Shown piece by piece: positions 24,281 to 35,385 of a stretch of DNA of 64,000 nucleotides (the first letter of the stretch is position 1; each line of letters begins with the position of its first letter). Origin of the DNA: Phycomyces nitens (taxonomy: Eukaryota > Mucoromycota > Mucoromycetes > Mucorales > Phycomycetaceae); NCBI GenBank assembly GCA_022702545.1, contig JAHRBC010000005.1, positions 1,550,001 to 1,614,000 on the forward strand, read 5' to 3'. Made by a program: the position numbers and the translations under genes. Below the pieces are notes generated by a model. That model was not told the origin of the DNA and ran no database searches. It saw only the letters and a program-made list of their open reading frames with translations.

Positions 24281-24297
24281 GAATCCCCGAATGTCTC
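24281..24297 (-). repeat. Harbinger right terminal inverted repeat
   Basis: GAATCCCCGAATGTCTC, the inverted partner of 21695-21711. Confidence 0.85.
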
Positions 24298-25420
24298 TAT
24301 ATATTCTTTCTTTTCTTTTCTTTTCTTTTTTGCAGAAACAAGAGTTATTGGGATACCACTCTAGCAATTATGGGAAAGGAACTGGCAAAGCGGCACCAAC
24401 GTTCAAGTTGGGAAATGTCAAAAAGCTTATGGCTAGGATGTGATTATAATAATTATACGGGAAAAATTGGCTCAGATGAACAAGCTCGACACCGATCAAG
24501 CCAGTCACAAAATTTTGGGCCCGCAGTCCCCTCTGTCCCATACAATTGTTGCTTTTGGGGCCTCTATAATTTCTATAGCTGTGTCACTAGGGGGGGCCAG
24601 CGGAACATACTTTGATTCATGCCGCAGTGCTTTACGGAATAGGCCATTCGCTCTTTACGTATACCCGACGGTCGGTGTTGGCAATATTGAAAGTAGAAAT
24701 ATTCTCGGCCAAAAAAAAACGTATCTTTACAAGATATACAGTAGATCTAGAGTTTTGAATATGCTGGATCCGTAGGCCTGTCTTGCAGCAAATCTTGCCA
24801 TATTTTACACCAAGTTTATAGAGTGCGTGTACCTTTTCTTTGAAAAGGTAGAATATAGGCAAATATTCTCTATAATTATTATTATATTTTGGTTTATCAA
24901 AAAAAAAGGGGGACACTTAAAAACAAGGCACATGGACGTCTTTAGACTAATTTTCCAAAGTTAGAAAATGTAAAAGGACAATTGGTAAGGTTTATCTAGA
25001 TATTTGATTTAATGTATTATACATGCCTTTAAGATATAATACCATTTGAAAATGCGGAGAATTCAAAGAATAACAGCTACAAAGTTGAGTTAGATGTTGG
25101 TCTGCAAACCTTTGATAATCTATCTTGTGATATATCCAAAGGTTCTTATATTTGAATTGCCAGGTTGTCTTGACAGATCCTAGCCAAAAAGGCTATACAA
25201 TTTTATAGTCATACATATTATATGCCAATAGCCTGACCTCACTCTTTCTTCTTCTTAATTGAATTGTTCTTGTAATATGCTCTAGGTCTAGCGTGTTGCG
25301 TGGGCGTGTAATGTTATACATGTATAATGGGTGTCTACAGTTTTATTTTGTGGAAATGGTAAATTAAAAAAAAAGAATCTATTTCAGTAAAAAGGAAAGC
25401 ACTATATCCCATCTTATTGT
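24298..25420. other. Non-coding spacer downstream of OXA1
   Basis: Begins with a (TTTTC)n run at about 24306-24330. A short GC-richer stretch at 24525-24605, with runs of G and C, stands out but matches no family known to me. Open frames here are short and unconvincing. The right edge is the OXA1 3' region. Confidence 0.45.
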
Positions 25421-26905
25421 TTAGAAACGACGCTTGGAGGCTCTTCGTGCCATGGCTGCTGCCTGTTGACGCTCACGAAGGATACGCTCCTTCTCAGACT
25501 TCTCATGCAAAACCTGCTGTTCCTTAAAGTTCTCAAAGAAACCCTTGGTGTCCTTTTGAAGCTCTGCTGGAGGCTTCACCAATTTAGGGATATTCAATGC
25601 ATTTCTGACGCTCTGGTTCTTCAAACCGAGGATCTGGAAGATAGAAAAGGCATTGGATGTAACCCAGTAGACAAACACAGCCTGTAAACAAAACAGCACA
25701 TTAATTTAACTGAATGAACCCTTCATTATGTTGGCCTTGTAGACTTACACTTGGCATCCATGCGGTAAAAGGAACCATGACAACGGTCAAACCACGGAAG
25801 AGGTTCTTCATGCCCTTGCTCTGGGGATTGGCAGCGCCAGCCTCGGTACCAGCTTCCAACACAGCCATGACACCGGCAGCACTGACAACAGGGAGAATGT
25901 AATAGGGATCCTTATCAGACAGATCGGTGAACCACAACATACCACCGTCCTTCATGCCAGGAACAGGAAGCTCAGCCATAGCTCTAAGGGCCATGAAGAA
26001 GGAAATCATGACGGGCATCTGGACAATAGGGAGAGCAAGCGACTTCATGGGATGGCATTCGTTCTTTTTGAAGAGATCCTGAATCTCATGTGTATACTTT
26101 CCAGTAGCCATTGAATCGCCTTGTGCCTGGGCAGCCTTGAGGTTGGCCATGATACGAGTGACATCGGGATTGATGTTCATGAGTCTGGCATTGTTACGCT
26201 GGATCTTGATCATGAGAGGAAGAAGTGCAAGACGAACGACAATTGTAGCCACAGCAATGGATCCCCACCAGGGGAGTCCACTGTAGACATGAATGGCTTC
26301 CAACATGGCCTCAAGACCACCTACGGGTGTGAAGTTGCACAATCCCATTGTCTTGAAGTCTCCCAACTGAGCAGCTGCCTGAATAATGCCTTCGCTTGAG
26401 GTCTGTGCAGCTTGATCCAATGCACTCTGACCAGATGTACTGGCAGCATCAGTCATCAAATTCTCGCCAACTGAAGCAGTGGAAGCCTCGACAGCTTTTG
26501 TAGGCTCGGCAGCCTCGAGAACTTGGAGTGATTCTGACTTTTCGACGGGAGCAGCGTCTTCGGTGTTGGTGGCATAGCTACGAACGTTGGCATGATGGAG
26601 CAGAGCAGCTCCTCCAGCACGTGTGCCGTTGCTTTGGGAAGTCTTTGTAATCAAACCAAACAATTGGGAACGCTTGGGGGTCTGTAGGACACTTGCATAT
26701 CCAGAAGAGAACTAGAGCTGGGTCTCAATCGTCTCATTCTCTTGTTTTAAAGTTGGACTTACCAAGCGTGCTGAAGGTGTGCTGACACGAATGTTGGCCA
26801 GAGTGCTATAATTGCGTATGCCTTTAGTATTTTGGGGTTTTCAAAAAATATATATATAATTAGGTACCTCTTGAGCACAATGCGTCTGGAGGCTCCAATC
26901 ATCAT
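25421..26905 (-). CDS. OXA1: Mitochondrial inner-membrane insertase Oxa1
   Basis: Four exons on the minus strand (26905-26868, 26805-26763, 26711-25749, 25681-25421) encode 434 aa. The N-terminus is rich in R, S and A and poor in acid, as in a mitochondrial presequence (MMIGASRRIVLKS). A variable A/E/S/T-rich linker follows to about residue 140. The YidC/Oxa1/Alb3 core starts near residue 173 (PWWGSIAVATIVVRLALLPL) with the expected hydrophobic segments and the charged matrix hairpin between. It ends with a basic coiled-coil tail (HEKSEKERILRERQQ...RRASKRRF) of the type that contacts the mitoribosome. Oxa1 inserts mitochondrially made and some imported proteins into the inner membrane. The first exon is short, and the start is the first of two adjacent ATGs. 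The gene is divergent from the ATS1-like gene. Confidence 0.94.
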
Positions 26906-27316
26906 GCTTTCAAGTGTCGGGAGACAATGGACGTTGAACTGATCAGTTCCTGTTGACAGGTTTTCTTCTTGCCCAGGGGGCTAAGCCACTCCAACACGGT
27001 CTGAGAGCAAGTCACGACCCGAAAATGAAGTGGTGCCAGGGGCAACTTTACTGGCTTCCAAGTATAATCTGGAACCTCTAGACACATTGACGTGTATCTC
27101 TTTGAAAAAAATATGCTAGAGGCTTTGTAATAAAGATTATTTTAGATTGAAGTAAATTGATAGAATATTGGAGTACGGCTTGTAATTGATGATTTATGCC
27201 CGTAGTAATTATGGACTACAAGTCAAGTGTTTGGTAAATTATGGGTTTTTAAAAGTCTTGTCCCAACTCCGCAAGTCAATCAGTACAGCTTATATATACT
27301 CGATTGTTTACTCGCC
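26906..27316. promoter_or_regulatory. Divergent promoter region OXA1 / ATS1-like gene
   Basis: 411 bp between two divergent starts. No coding exon is needed by either gene here. TTATATATAC at 27290-27299, some 20 bases before the plus-strand start, may be part of the core promoter or 5' UTR. Confidence 0.45.
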
Positions 27317-28321
27317 ATGCCATTGTATGCTTTTGGATCCAATGGAAATGGACAGCTTGGTGTAGGCCATTGCAAAGATTTGCAAGTACCCGAAGAATGC
27401 CGTGGGATACCACCTAATGACACGGTCATCAAGGTAGTAGGCGGTGGTAATCACTCTGCTGTCCTACTAGAAAGCGGCCGAGTCCTATTGTCTGGACTAG
27501 GACAACAAGGAGAAGCGAAACAAAAAGAGTTTGATAGAGACCAGAGTGGGGTAATAGAACCTCAGTGGATATGCTACCATGAACCAGATGTATTCAGTAG
27601 ACATGTCTGGCGCGATGTTGCCTGTGGCTGGTCTTTTACACTGCTTGTGAGCATACAGGGGCATGTATATGGCTACGGAACAGCCAAATACGGTGAACTG
27701 GAAAAGAGTGGGTCTTTTAATGACCTCTTGCGCATCGGGAATATGCAAGACATTGTCAAGGTGGACTGTGGGTGGCGACACGCAATTGCATTGGACAGCC
27801 AAGGAAGTGTCTATGGGTGGGGTTGGGGACGGCATGGGCAGATTGGACGATTGGAAAATATCAAGGATATCGCTCTTCCGCAGAAAATGACAACCAATGA
27901 GCCTGTCATTCAAATAGCATGCGGACATATACACACACTTCTTCTTGGAAAAAGCGGCTCTGTCTATGGGCTTGGGTCCAACAAGTATGGACAGATTGGA
28001 GATGAGTCAAAGGGCAAACACTCTGTTGTGAGCATTTCTGCTGGGTGGCACCACAGTGCTTCTGTGGACTGTCAAGGAAGACTGGCAATGTGGGGTAGAA
28101 ACAACCACAGCCAATTAAGAGACCTAAGCGGTGTTTTACAAGTTTCTTGTGGATCTGAACACACACTTGCCATTCAAGATGGCCAGGTACTTGCTTGGGG
28201 CTGGAACGAGCACGGGAATTGTGGTTCGGATAAAGACATTGTATCTGAACCAAGTACAATTCAGTTGTCAGCCATATTGATTGGCACTGGGTGTGCGGCA
28301 TCTTGGGTTGTCACTCTCTAA
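27317..28321 (+). CDS. ATS1-like RCC1-repeat protein
   Basis: Single exon of 334 aa made of RCC1-type beta-propeller repeats. Diagnostic blocks are MPLYAFGSNGNGQLGVGH, HVYGYGTAKYGEL, SVYGWGWGRHGQIG, SVYGLGSNKYGQIG, RLAMWGRNNHSQL and QVLAWGWNEHGNCG. Length and the opening block match yeast Ats1 (about 333 aa), which works with Kti11 in diphthamide and tRNA wobble-uridine modification and was found as an alpha-tubulin suppressor. Other short RCC1-like proteins (SERGEF type) are the alternative. The frame is open 90 bases upstream, but the ATG at 27317 opens directly into the first blade and fits the family. Its stop lies 85 bp before the next start on the same strand. Confidence 0.82.
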   Translation: MPLYAFGSNGNGQLGVGHCKDLQVPEECRGIPPNDTVIKVVGGGNHSAVLLESGRVLLSGLGQQGEAKQKEFDRDQSGVIEPQWICYHEPDVFSRHVWRDVACGWSFTLLVSIQGHVYGYGTAKYGELEKSGSFNDLLRIGNMQDIVKVDCGWRHAIALDSQGSVYGWGWGRHGQIGRLENIKDIALPQKMTTNEPVIQIACGHIHTLLLGKSGSVYGLGSNKYGQIGDESKGKHSVVSISAGWHHSASVDCQGRLAMWGRNNHSQLRDLSGVLQVSCGSEHTLAIQDGQVLAWGWNEHGNCGSDKDIVSEPSTIQLSAILIGTGCAASWVVTL

Positions 28322-28406
28322 TATACATATGGTGACACCAAACCATTATAAATAAAAGCGCAACCTTTCATCTCAATTAGCGACACTGCTCTTTTCTCTG
28401 CTACTC

Positions 28407-29909
28407 ATGTTTTCTCTACGTCCAGCAGTGCCAATTCATATCAGACTTTGCCACACACGGACATTTTCCTTTGTTTCGGGCGCCACAAGACGTCCAAATG
28501 TACTGAGTTTGAAGCAGACTGATAGTGTGTGGATGACTCATGGTCAGTCCGGACAATGGGATAAACCAAAGATAGGCCAGACAGCATCAACAAGCCCTTT
28601 TTTCTTCCACAAACTAGCACGTCTTTATTCCTCAATGGCTGAAAGATCTACTCGAATCATGGTTGGTAGGTGGACTACCTTTTGTGACGCGCTTATTTCC
28701 TCCCCCAACTGACATGCCATATTAGTCGGCACTGGTGCTGTTGGCTCCATTTACGCATGGCGTCTGTCAAAGTCTGCCAATGTCACGGCAGTCTGTCGCT
28801 CAAACTACGAAATCGTAAAGAACACTGGTCTGGAGATTGATTCCAAGAAGTTTGGAAAAGAGACATTTAAGCCTGACAATGGTCAGTATGCCACTCAAGT
28901 TAGCATGTGTGATACTTACAAACATTATTAGTTGTTCGTACCGTATCTGAGGGTGTGACATCTGAGCCATTTGATTATATTGTCGTCACTCTCAAGGCAC
29001 TTCCTGAGATCTATAACGTTGCAGAGATTATTGCACCTGCTGTAACCAAAGGAAAGACCACTGTTGTCTTGATCCAGAATGGATTAGGTATATAAAAAAA
29101 AACAAGAGATTTGCCTGTTTATCTCTTTTGACAATCCAATTGACGGCTTTGATTTATTCTTCACAGGTGTCGAGGAGCCAATAACCGAAGCATTCCCTGA
29201 GAACCCAATTGTCTCTATTGTTGCATATATCGGTACTTCTCAGATTAGCCCTGGTCAAATTCTCATGGTTGGTGGTGAATCTCTGATTGTCGGGGACTAC
29301 AAGGCTGCCCCGGTTGATTCCACCGCTCAGCGTGAGAAATTCGCTGATCTTCTTGAAAAGGGAGGTGTAACGGTTCAAAAGGTTGATGATGTTGAACGTG
29401 TTCGTTGGCAGAAGATTTTCTGGTAAGTTTTCTGTCTGCAGAATACCAAAAAAAAAAGTGCTTATCGTTGTGATCTGTCCAGGAATGCTTCATTCTCACC
29501 CGTCTGTGCCATTACACACATGACTACCTCTGATGTACTTCGCAACAAGGAAGCCATGAAGAGCGTCAAGAATCTTATGAGTGAAGTCATTCAGACTGCA
29601 AATGCCATGGGTTATGACTTTAATGAACAGGAACAAATGGCTGCCATGATTGAGAAAACCGAGGCTACTGCATTGAATTACAAACCTTCCATGTAAGAGT
29701 CCAGTTTTGACCAATGCATAATTTAATAACCATATATCTCTAGGCAACTTGATCTTGAGCGTGGTCAGCCTATGGAGGTCGAGGTAATCCTTGGCACTCC
29801 TTTACGCCGAGCAGCCTTGAAGGGTCTCAGTGTTCCTCACTTGGAGATGATGCACGATCTTTGCAGTGCAATCAACTCTCATAATATGTACGAAAAGGCC
29901 CAATTATAG
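28407..29909 (+). CDS. 2-dehydropantoate 2-reductase (ketopantoate reductase)
   Basis: Six exons (28407-28665, 28726-28881, 28932-29087, 29167-29422, 29483-29692, 29744-29909) encode 400 aa. The Rossmann NADPH loop is VVGTGAVGS at residues 86-94. The C-terminal helical domain contains WQKIFWNASFSPVCAIT and the ERGQPMEVEVILGTPL signature of the ApbA/PanE family. The enzyme reduces 2-dehydropantoate to pantoate for pantothenate and CoA synthesis; some fungal relatives act on other 2-oxoacids. Residues 1-80 are an extension before the Rossmann fold that is rich in R, S, T and H with few acids, and it looks like a mitochondrial presequence. A second in-frame ATG at 28635 (Met77) starts just before the fold, so a cytosolic form could arise from alternative starts. 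The first ATG was chosen because the frame is open and the composition is presequence-like. Confidence 0.9.
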
Positions 29910-31129
29910 ATAGAATGTGATCGCTTGATACAACGGGCTCACCAAGTACAATCATAATCATTAAACATTTCAAGAAATTCAATCTAAAGTCTTTTTTTTT
30001 GGTGTGGAAAGACCAAGTTCTGATATTTATTATTATGTGTCGTAGAAAGAAACGTTTTTATTTTAAACGTCCTGGATATTCCAGTCTTAGTCTTCCAAGG
30101 CTATCTATAGATCATTAAAACCTTTAATAGAGTCTCCTCTTGTCATTAACAATCTCTAGATAATTTTACAAGTGCTCAATATGTTTCAGAACCTCTGATC
30201 AGATTGGGTATCGTTTTACCATTGAGACCATCTTCCCGTGTGAAAACTTGAACCATATTCCTGACAGATCAAGTCTCTCCCCTCCCTTTTGGTATATTGT
30301 TTATAAACTATGAATGAAATGTGTTTGCCAAGATATCAATTTCTCTATCTTGTTTTACGATGCATGGTTTCACGATTGTCAAAGGCCAAAAATCTACACC
30401 CCCAGAAGCAGCCCAAAACCATAGCCCTACCATCACCCAATTTTACTATTGAGATGGTATATCTTTTCTTATATCTCTTGCAAACTTTTCAAACAATTCT
30501 TTTGGTGCTATCATTTCTTTCTAAGCAGAATCAGGAATCATCTGACGAGGTGGTATTTACCTATTGATTATCAAACCAATTCACTCACTTTATACCACCA
30601 GAGTCCAGTCTTGTATTTATTTATCAGTCTAGACTTATATGCTACAACAAAGAATTGGTTGTCTAATCCCTTGACAGAGGCTATTACCGTTTTCTACATG
30701 CATTAATCTCCATGGTACCTAATGAGAATTTGAGATGATTATAAAACGCAAATGGATTCTCTCGAATGAACCTTTGCGAATGTCCGTCTGCTATTTCATC
30801 TAGTTTTATTTTGGCTCCAGGTTGCTTTCAAGAGAATAGAAAAATCAAAAACCGTGATGCATCTGATGATTGATTGTACACTTGACCGTGGCATCTCAAC
30901 CATGTTCGTAATCTGCTAGAGAGAGAATCTTGGGATCGTAAACAAAAGCATACACCCCAGTAGCTTTCGTCTTTATGGTTTTCATATGGCTCAGGTATAT
31001 TATATTATGATTGTTAAATTGTAATGTTATTTTGAGATACAAAGAATTTTATTTAGAGAGAAAAAAAGTATAAAAACTTGGCTTATATCATGAATACAAA
31101 TAAACTGCCTGTGAACGTAAAATGTGTCG
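29910..31129. other. Gene-poor spacer
   Basis: AT-rich DNA downstream of the reductase. Open frames are short and lack coding character. No transposon end or RNA gene was recognised. Confidence 0.45.
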
Positions 31130-32600
31130 CACTGCCAAAGGAGATCGCCAATCTAGTCAAGTAGAAATAAAACTTGGATCATGGTTAGTTTACGCACTCT
31201 AGATACCCAATACAATTGAAGAGTAAAGACCGTTTATCAACTTACATGGAAAATAAAAAGAACTTTCGCTTGAGTTTCCATAAAGTATGTATCACATCCA
31301 CCAGTCCGATAGAATAGACCTACTATAATAAGAATATCTTAGTAAAGATGTTCAAAGGCTGTATTCACGATGCTTTATTTACCATTTTCTGGCTAGGCTT
31401 ATATTTATCTAATAAATACATATATTAGTAAACTTGAATAACTTGCAAGCTTGTGTATTTGTTTGATGTTACTTACCTTACTGAAAACTTTTCTGTCATT
31501 TCGGTTCCAGTGGATCAGCACTATCCCAATGGAATAGCCTGCTTCGGCACCAGAAATTTGACCCTGAAGGTGGGCCAACCCGTGTTTAGACCGTTGGATC
31601 AGACTCACGAAGCCAGTTCAAAGGGGAACCACGCCGACGGCTTTGGAGGCCGCACCGCCATTAAGATAGGCTAACCTGCTGGTGTAGCGAGCAACGCATG
31701 TTTTTTGAAGTGACCAACACTCGTGCCTTCAACGGTGGACAAACCGCACTATTCAGGAGAAGTGTCACCCGCCCGTTCAGAAAGAAGCGACTCCTGCTAG
31801 CTGGGAAGCAAACCCCGTGGTTTAGGCCAGCAGACCAGGCTCACGAAGCCAGTCCATAGGAAGAACCACGCCGCCACAGGAATGGCCGCCGTATCAAGGA
31901 AGATCGTCGGTCGACTTGAGCGGAAATAAAACATGAAGAATGATTAGTTCACTTACTTGGGATACCTGATGGGCTAGAAGAAATAATATTTGTCAACTTA
32001 CAAGTAAAATACATGAACTTTCGCCTCAGTTTTCAAACAGTATGTAGTATATTCGCCGGTCAGACAGAATACGAGTACAATAAGAGGCCCACAGTGGGTG
32101 TATTGAAAAGCCGCGTTCATGCTGCTTTCCTCCTCTCAGTTTGACATTTATCTAAAAGGTACGATACAGACGGTAAGTACATGTGTATGCTGGTAAAAGC
32201 TTATAGTTTATAAGCTGGTTTGGAGGTATTATGTACTTTACTTACTTGAAATGAGGCGACCTCATGTAGTTTGACACGATGGTTGAGAATGATGTTCAAA
32301 CTGTTCTAATTGCAAAGATGGCAATACAAATGACAATGACATGTAGACATTAGTCATTTTGAATGGTTTGCAAGTTCTGGTGTCGGCATTGTGTGTCTTA
32401 CTTGGTTTGAATGACCTGATGCGCTAATGTCATTTACAAAGATGTTTGACACCGCAATGTCTCCTAATGACGGTAATTGCATTACGCATGACTATGGTAT
32501 ATAAACATGAACCAATCTGAATGCTTTGAAAGACTTGGTTTGGAGTATGAATATTACTTACTTTTCATGCTCATAAGCAGTTGTTGGGTTGTGGGAAAGA
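31130..32600. repeat. Diverged tandem-repeat region with GC-rich core
   Basis: Two classes of imperfect direct repeat alternate. One is around 31195-31410 and 31950-32160, sharing motifs such as AACTTTCGCYTSAGTTT, CAGTCCGATAGAATA/CGGTCAGACAGAATA and GACATTTATCTAA or close variants. The other is GC-rich, at about 31570-31670 and 31806-31906, sharing CTCACGAAGCCAGT and GAACCACGCCG about 236 bp apart. Further weaker CTTACTTG...CCTGATG units occur towards 32480. The GC-rich core is sharply unlike its AT-rich surroundings. No protein frame spans it, and no known RNA fits. Confidence 0.65.
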
Positions 32601-32829
32601 GAGAAACTGTGAAATAATCAACTAGATACCTATTAAATAGCCAAGTCAATATATATGCACGTGATTCATAGGCTTTGGAATCGTGACAAGAAAATCAACA
32701 ATTGTTTTCCCTTACTATTTTATTTCCATAGCCTCTACTTGATCACCTATTGTATAATAGAAACCCTTTCTTTTAGGTCAAATACATCTCGTATAAATAA
32801 ATTGATATTTTTAATATTGTTTTAGTGTT

Positions 32830-33342
32830 GACACGTTGTGTGTAGCTCCATATTTCCGGCTGGCCCAAACATATCATATCTTCCCAAATCTTCCTGTATC
32901 GATTATGTAAACAAATTGGTTAATTAATGACCTTGGGAAGAACATGATTGCTACGTCTGGCGCAGCAATCAATTGAAAATCATAAGGATTGTAACAAAGA
33001 ACCCCAACAATATTTATCCATTCCTATCTATCTATCTTATTCATTATTAACTATCCAAAGAAGCATGATCTATCCCAACATTTTAACAATAGCTTAATAA
33101 TATCATACTAATTATATTATTTTATTTATTATCGAAATATCTATATAAACATCGAAACGATGAAAGCAATAAACGATATCCTTACACTTCACTTCTTTTC
33201 TTTTATATATCTTTCTCAAGAGAACAAGCTGCCGATTGCCAATATTTGGGCTAAGGAGTTGTTAGAGGAGATTGATATTTATTCTCTTTTTCTTTTAACC
33301 GTTTGGACCACTTCATTACATAAACCAACACAGCCCGTCTCA
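32830..33342 (+). repeat. 515-bp dispersed direct repeat, copy 1
   Basis: Highly similar in the same orientation to 34824-35341. It starts near ACACGTTGTGTGTAGCTCC and ends at CACAGCCCGTCTCA. It includes a short frame of about 61 codons (from ATG at 33160) that also exists in copy 2. Most differences between the two frames change amino acids, which argues against a selected protein. Confidence 0.88.
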
Positions 33343-34823
33343 GTGTCTTTATTTAATAATTATATAATACTATTTAATATAGGATGCTATTAATTGTATT
33401 TTATAAAAAGACGATTATATCCAAAATTTATATCTCAGTGTCATAAAACAGGCCAAGATGTTAAAAAACCACATGGTTGGGCATAAAGACAAAAAAAAAG
33501 GTTGCAACAGGAAAGCATACCATCAAATATCTTCAAATTGTTCTTTTCAATAATAGCATTGAATGCGTGGTCTATTTTTATACCGTCTTATTAGATGGTT
33601 ATACTATGCTATTTTGTGAGAAATGTATCGAATTTGAGATTAGTGATTTGCATATATTTTGTGCTCTTATTTTTATGAGCCGAATGTTTAGAAAATTCAA
33701 CACCACAAGTCATAATATAAAAGTATTCTCTTTGTGATAGAGGGCTAAAAAGGTATTTCTTGTCAAAGTTACACAGCATATTCATCTTTTAAAACGGGAT
33801 TATTATTGACTTGTCTATACATTATCATTTGCTAAAAGTAATAACCATTACAATGGTGGTAAATTTATATAGGATCGTACGAGATGATCTGGAGCAGTGT
33901 CTAAAATAGAAGAACCTGGTTCACAATGACTACATTTTCTCACCCCTAGATACAAAAGCTATTTATAACATGCTATTAGAAGTATGGTCTTGAACAGTCT
34001 TGTCTACAATTTGTGTATATCAATGATCAGAGGTTGTCTGACTCGAGTTTATATTGGTGAACAACATACAGGCACCTAAAAGTAACGGTCTGAAAGTCAA
34101 ACTCTCTCAAATGACATGATAGCGATATATTCTCATTATTTTCTTTCTATATCAATTTTCTCATTCGAATCGCACAATGTTTTTACCAAGTCAACACAAT
34201 TACTTTTAGCAAACGGAAGAAGCTTTTAGATTATCAAAAAAATCTGATAATTTGAGGTGCTCTTTATGAGACCTCCCATTCTTTTCTTTCATCCAAAACT
34301 GGCATATCAAAAACAATTTTCCAAAGAGCTACACAAATATTAAGACAAACGTGCACTACATTGTCTAAAAAGTAAAAAAAAAATGGAGTCATAATAGATA
34401 CAATTTAGGCCATCTTAAATATAAAATAAGAAATAATAATAGAGGTACACTTGGAAAGCTAACAGTCACTATAAGATATACAATAGGTAATTGTATCCAA
34501 GACTAACATCTGTCGCGCCATTTGTAGAATAGAAATGTCATCTTGTTGCACTGTATTTAAGCCAGACTTATTGAAAAGACACAGTGAGAAGCTACTAGAC
34601 TTTATTCAGGATTTTATAAAAAAAACAATCAGTAAATGGATAATATCTAGAGCGATAAAACTAGATTCATGCTTTTTCCTAGGGATAAAAACATAAGAGT
34701 ATGAGGATTTCCAGTGAAAAGGTTCAGAAAATACTAAATTGTGTCAGGACAGGGACTTATGGTGGTTTAGTAATGATGTGGGCAGAAACAATTGGCCTTT
34801 TGAAGATTATAATCAACACTCTT
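33343..34823. other. AT-rich spacer between the 515-bp repeats
   Basis: No credible coding frame, RNA gene or terminal repeat was seen. Short open frames have low-complexity AT-driven composition. Confidence 0.45.
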
Positions 34824-35341
34824 GATACGTTGCGTGTAGCTCCATATTTTCGGCTGGCCAAAACATGTCATATCTTCCCAAATCTTCCTGTATCGATCAT
34901 GTAAACAAATTGGTTAATTAATGACCTTGGGAAGAACATGATTGCTACGTTTGGCGCAGCAATCAATTGGAAATCATAAGGATTGTAACAAAGAACCCCA
35001 ACAACATTTACCTATTCCTATCTATCTCTCTTATTCATTATTAACTATCCAAAGAAGCATGATCTATCCCAACATTTTAACAATAGCTTAGTAATATCAT
35101 ACTAATTATATTATATTATATTATTTATTATCGAAATGTCTATATAAATATCGAAACAATGAAAGCAATAAAGAACATCCTTACACTTCACTTCTTTTCT
35201 TTTATATATCTTTCTCAAGAGAACAAGCTGCGGATTGCCAATATTTGGGCTAAGGAGTTGTTAGAGGAGATCGATATTTATTCTTTTTTTCTTTTAACCG
35301 TTCGGACCACTTCTTTACATAAACCAACACAGCCCGTCTCA
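34824..35341 (+). repeat. 515-bp dispersed direct repeat, copy 2
   Basis: Same-strand copy of 32830-33342, with a few small indels. It abuts the decayed C-terminal end of the Helitron helicase at about 35386, so it may be part of the Helitron's 3' portion or a separate element inserted next to it. Confidence 0.88.
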
Positions 35342-35385
35342 CCTTTGCTAGTCATTATATTGAATTTCGGGAGGAAGTATTCAAT

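Larger units (their letters stand above)
21695..24297. mobile_element. PIF/Harbinger DNA transposon, 2.6 kb
   Basis: The termini carry 17-bp inverted repeats: GAGACATTTGGGGATTC at 21695-21711 and its complement at 24281-24297, with one mismatch (T/C). Inside are the two genes diagnostic of this superfamily, in convergent orientation: a Myb/SANT-like protein (plus) and a DDE_Tnp_4-type transposase (minus). Left flanking bases are TTA and right are TAT, so the usual 3-bp TWA duplication is not clean; TA is shared. The transposase has a stop codon inside the conserved region, so this copy is probably not autonomous by itself. Confidence 0.85.

Noticed and set aside
24520..24610. GC-rich patch as an RNA gene or small exon
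   Set aside because: Runs of G and C only, no stable conserved structure or splice context that I could identify.
31453..31674. 73-codon frame through the GC-rich array as a protein gene
   Set aside because: The frame is not maintained in the second repeat copy and has no recognisable motif.
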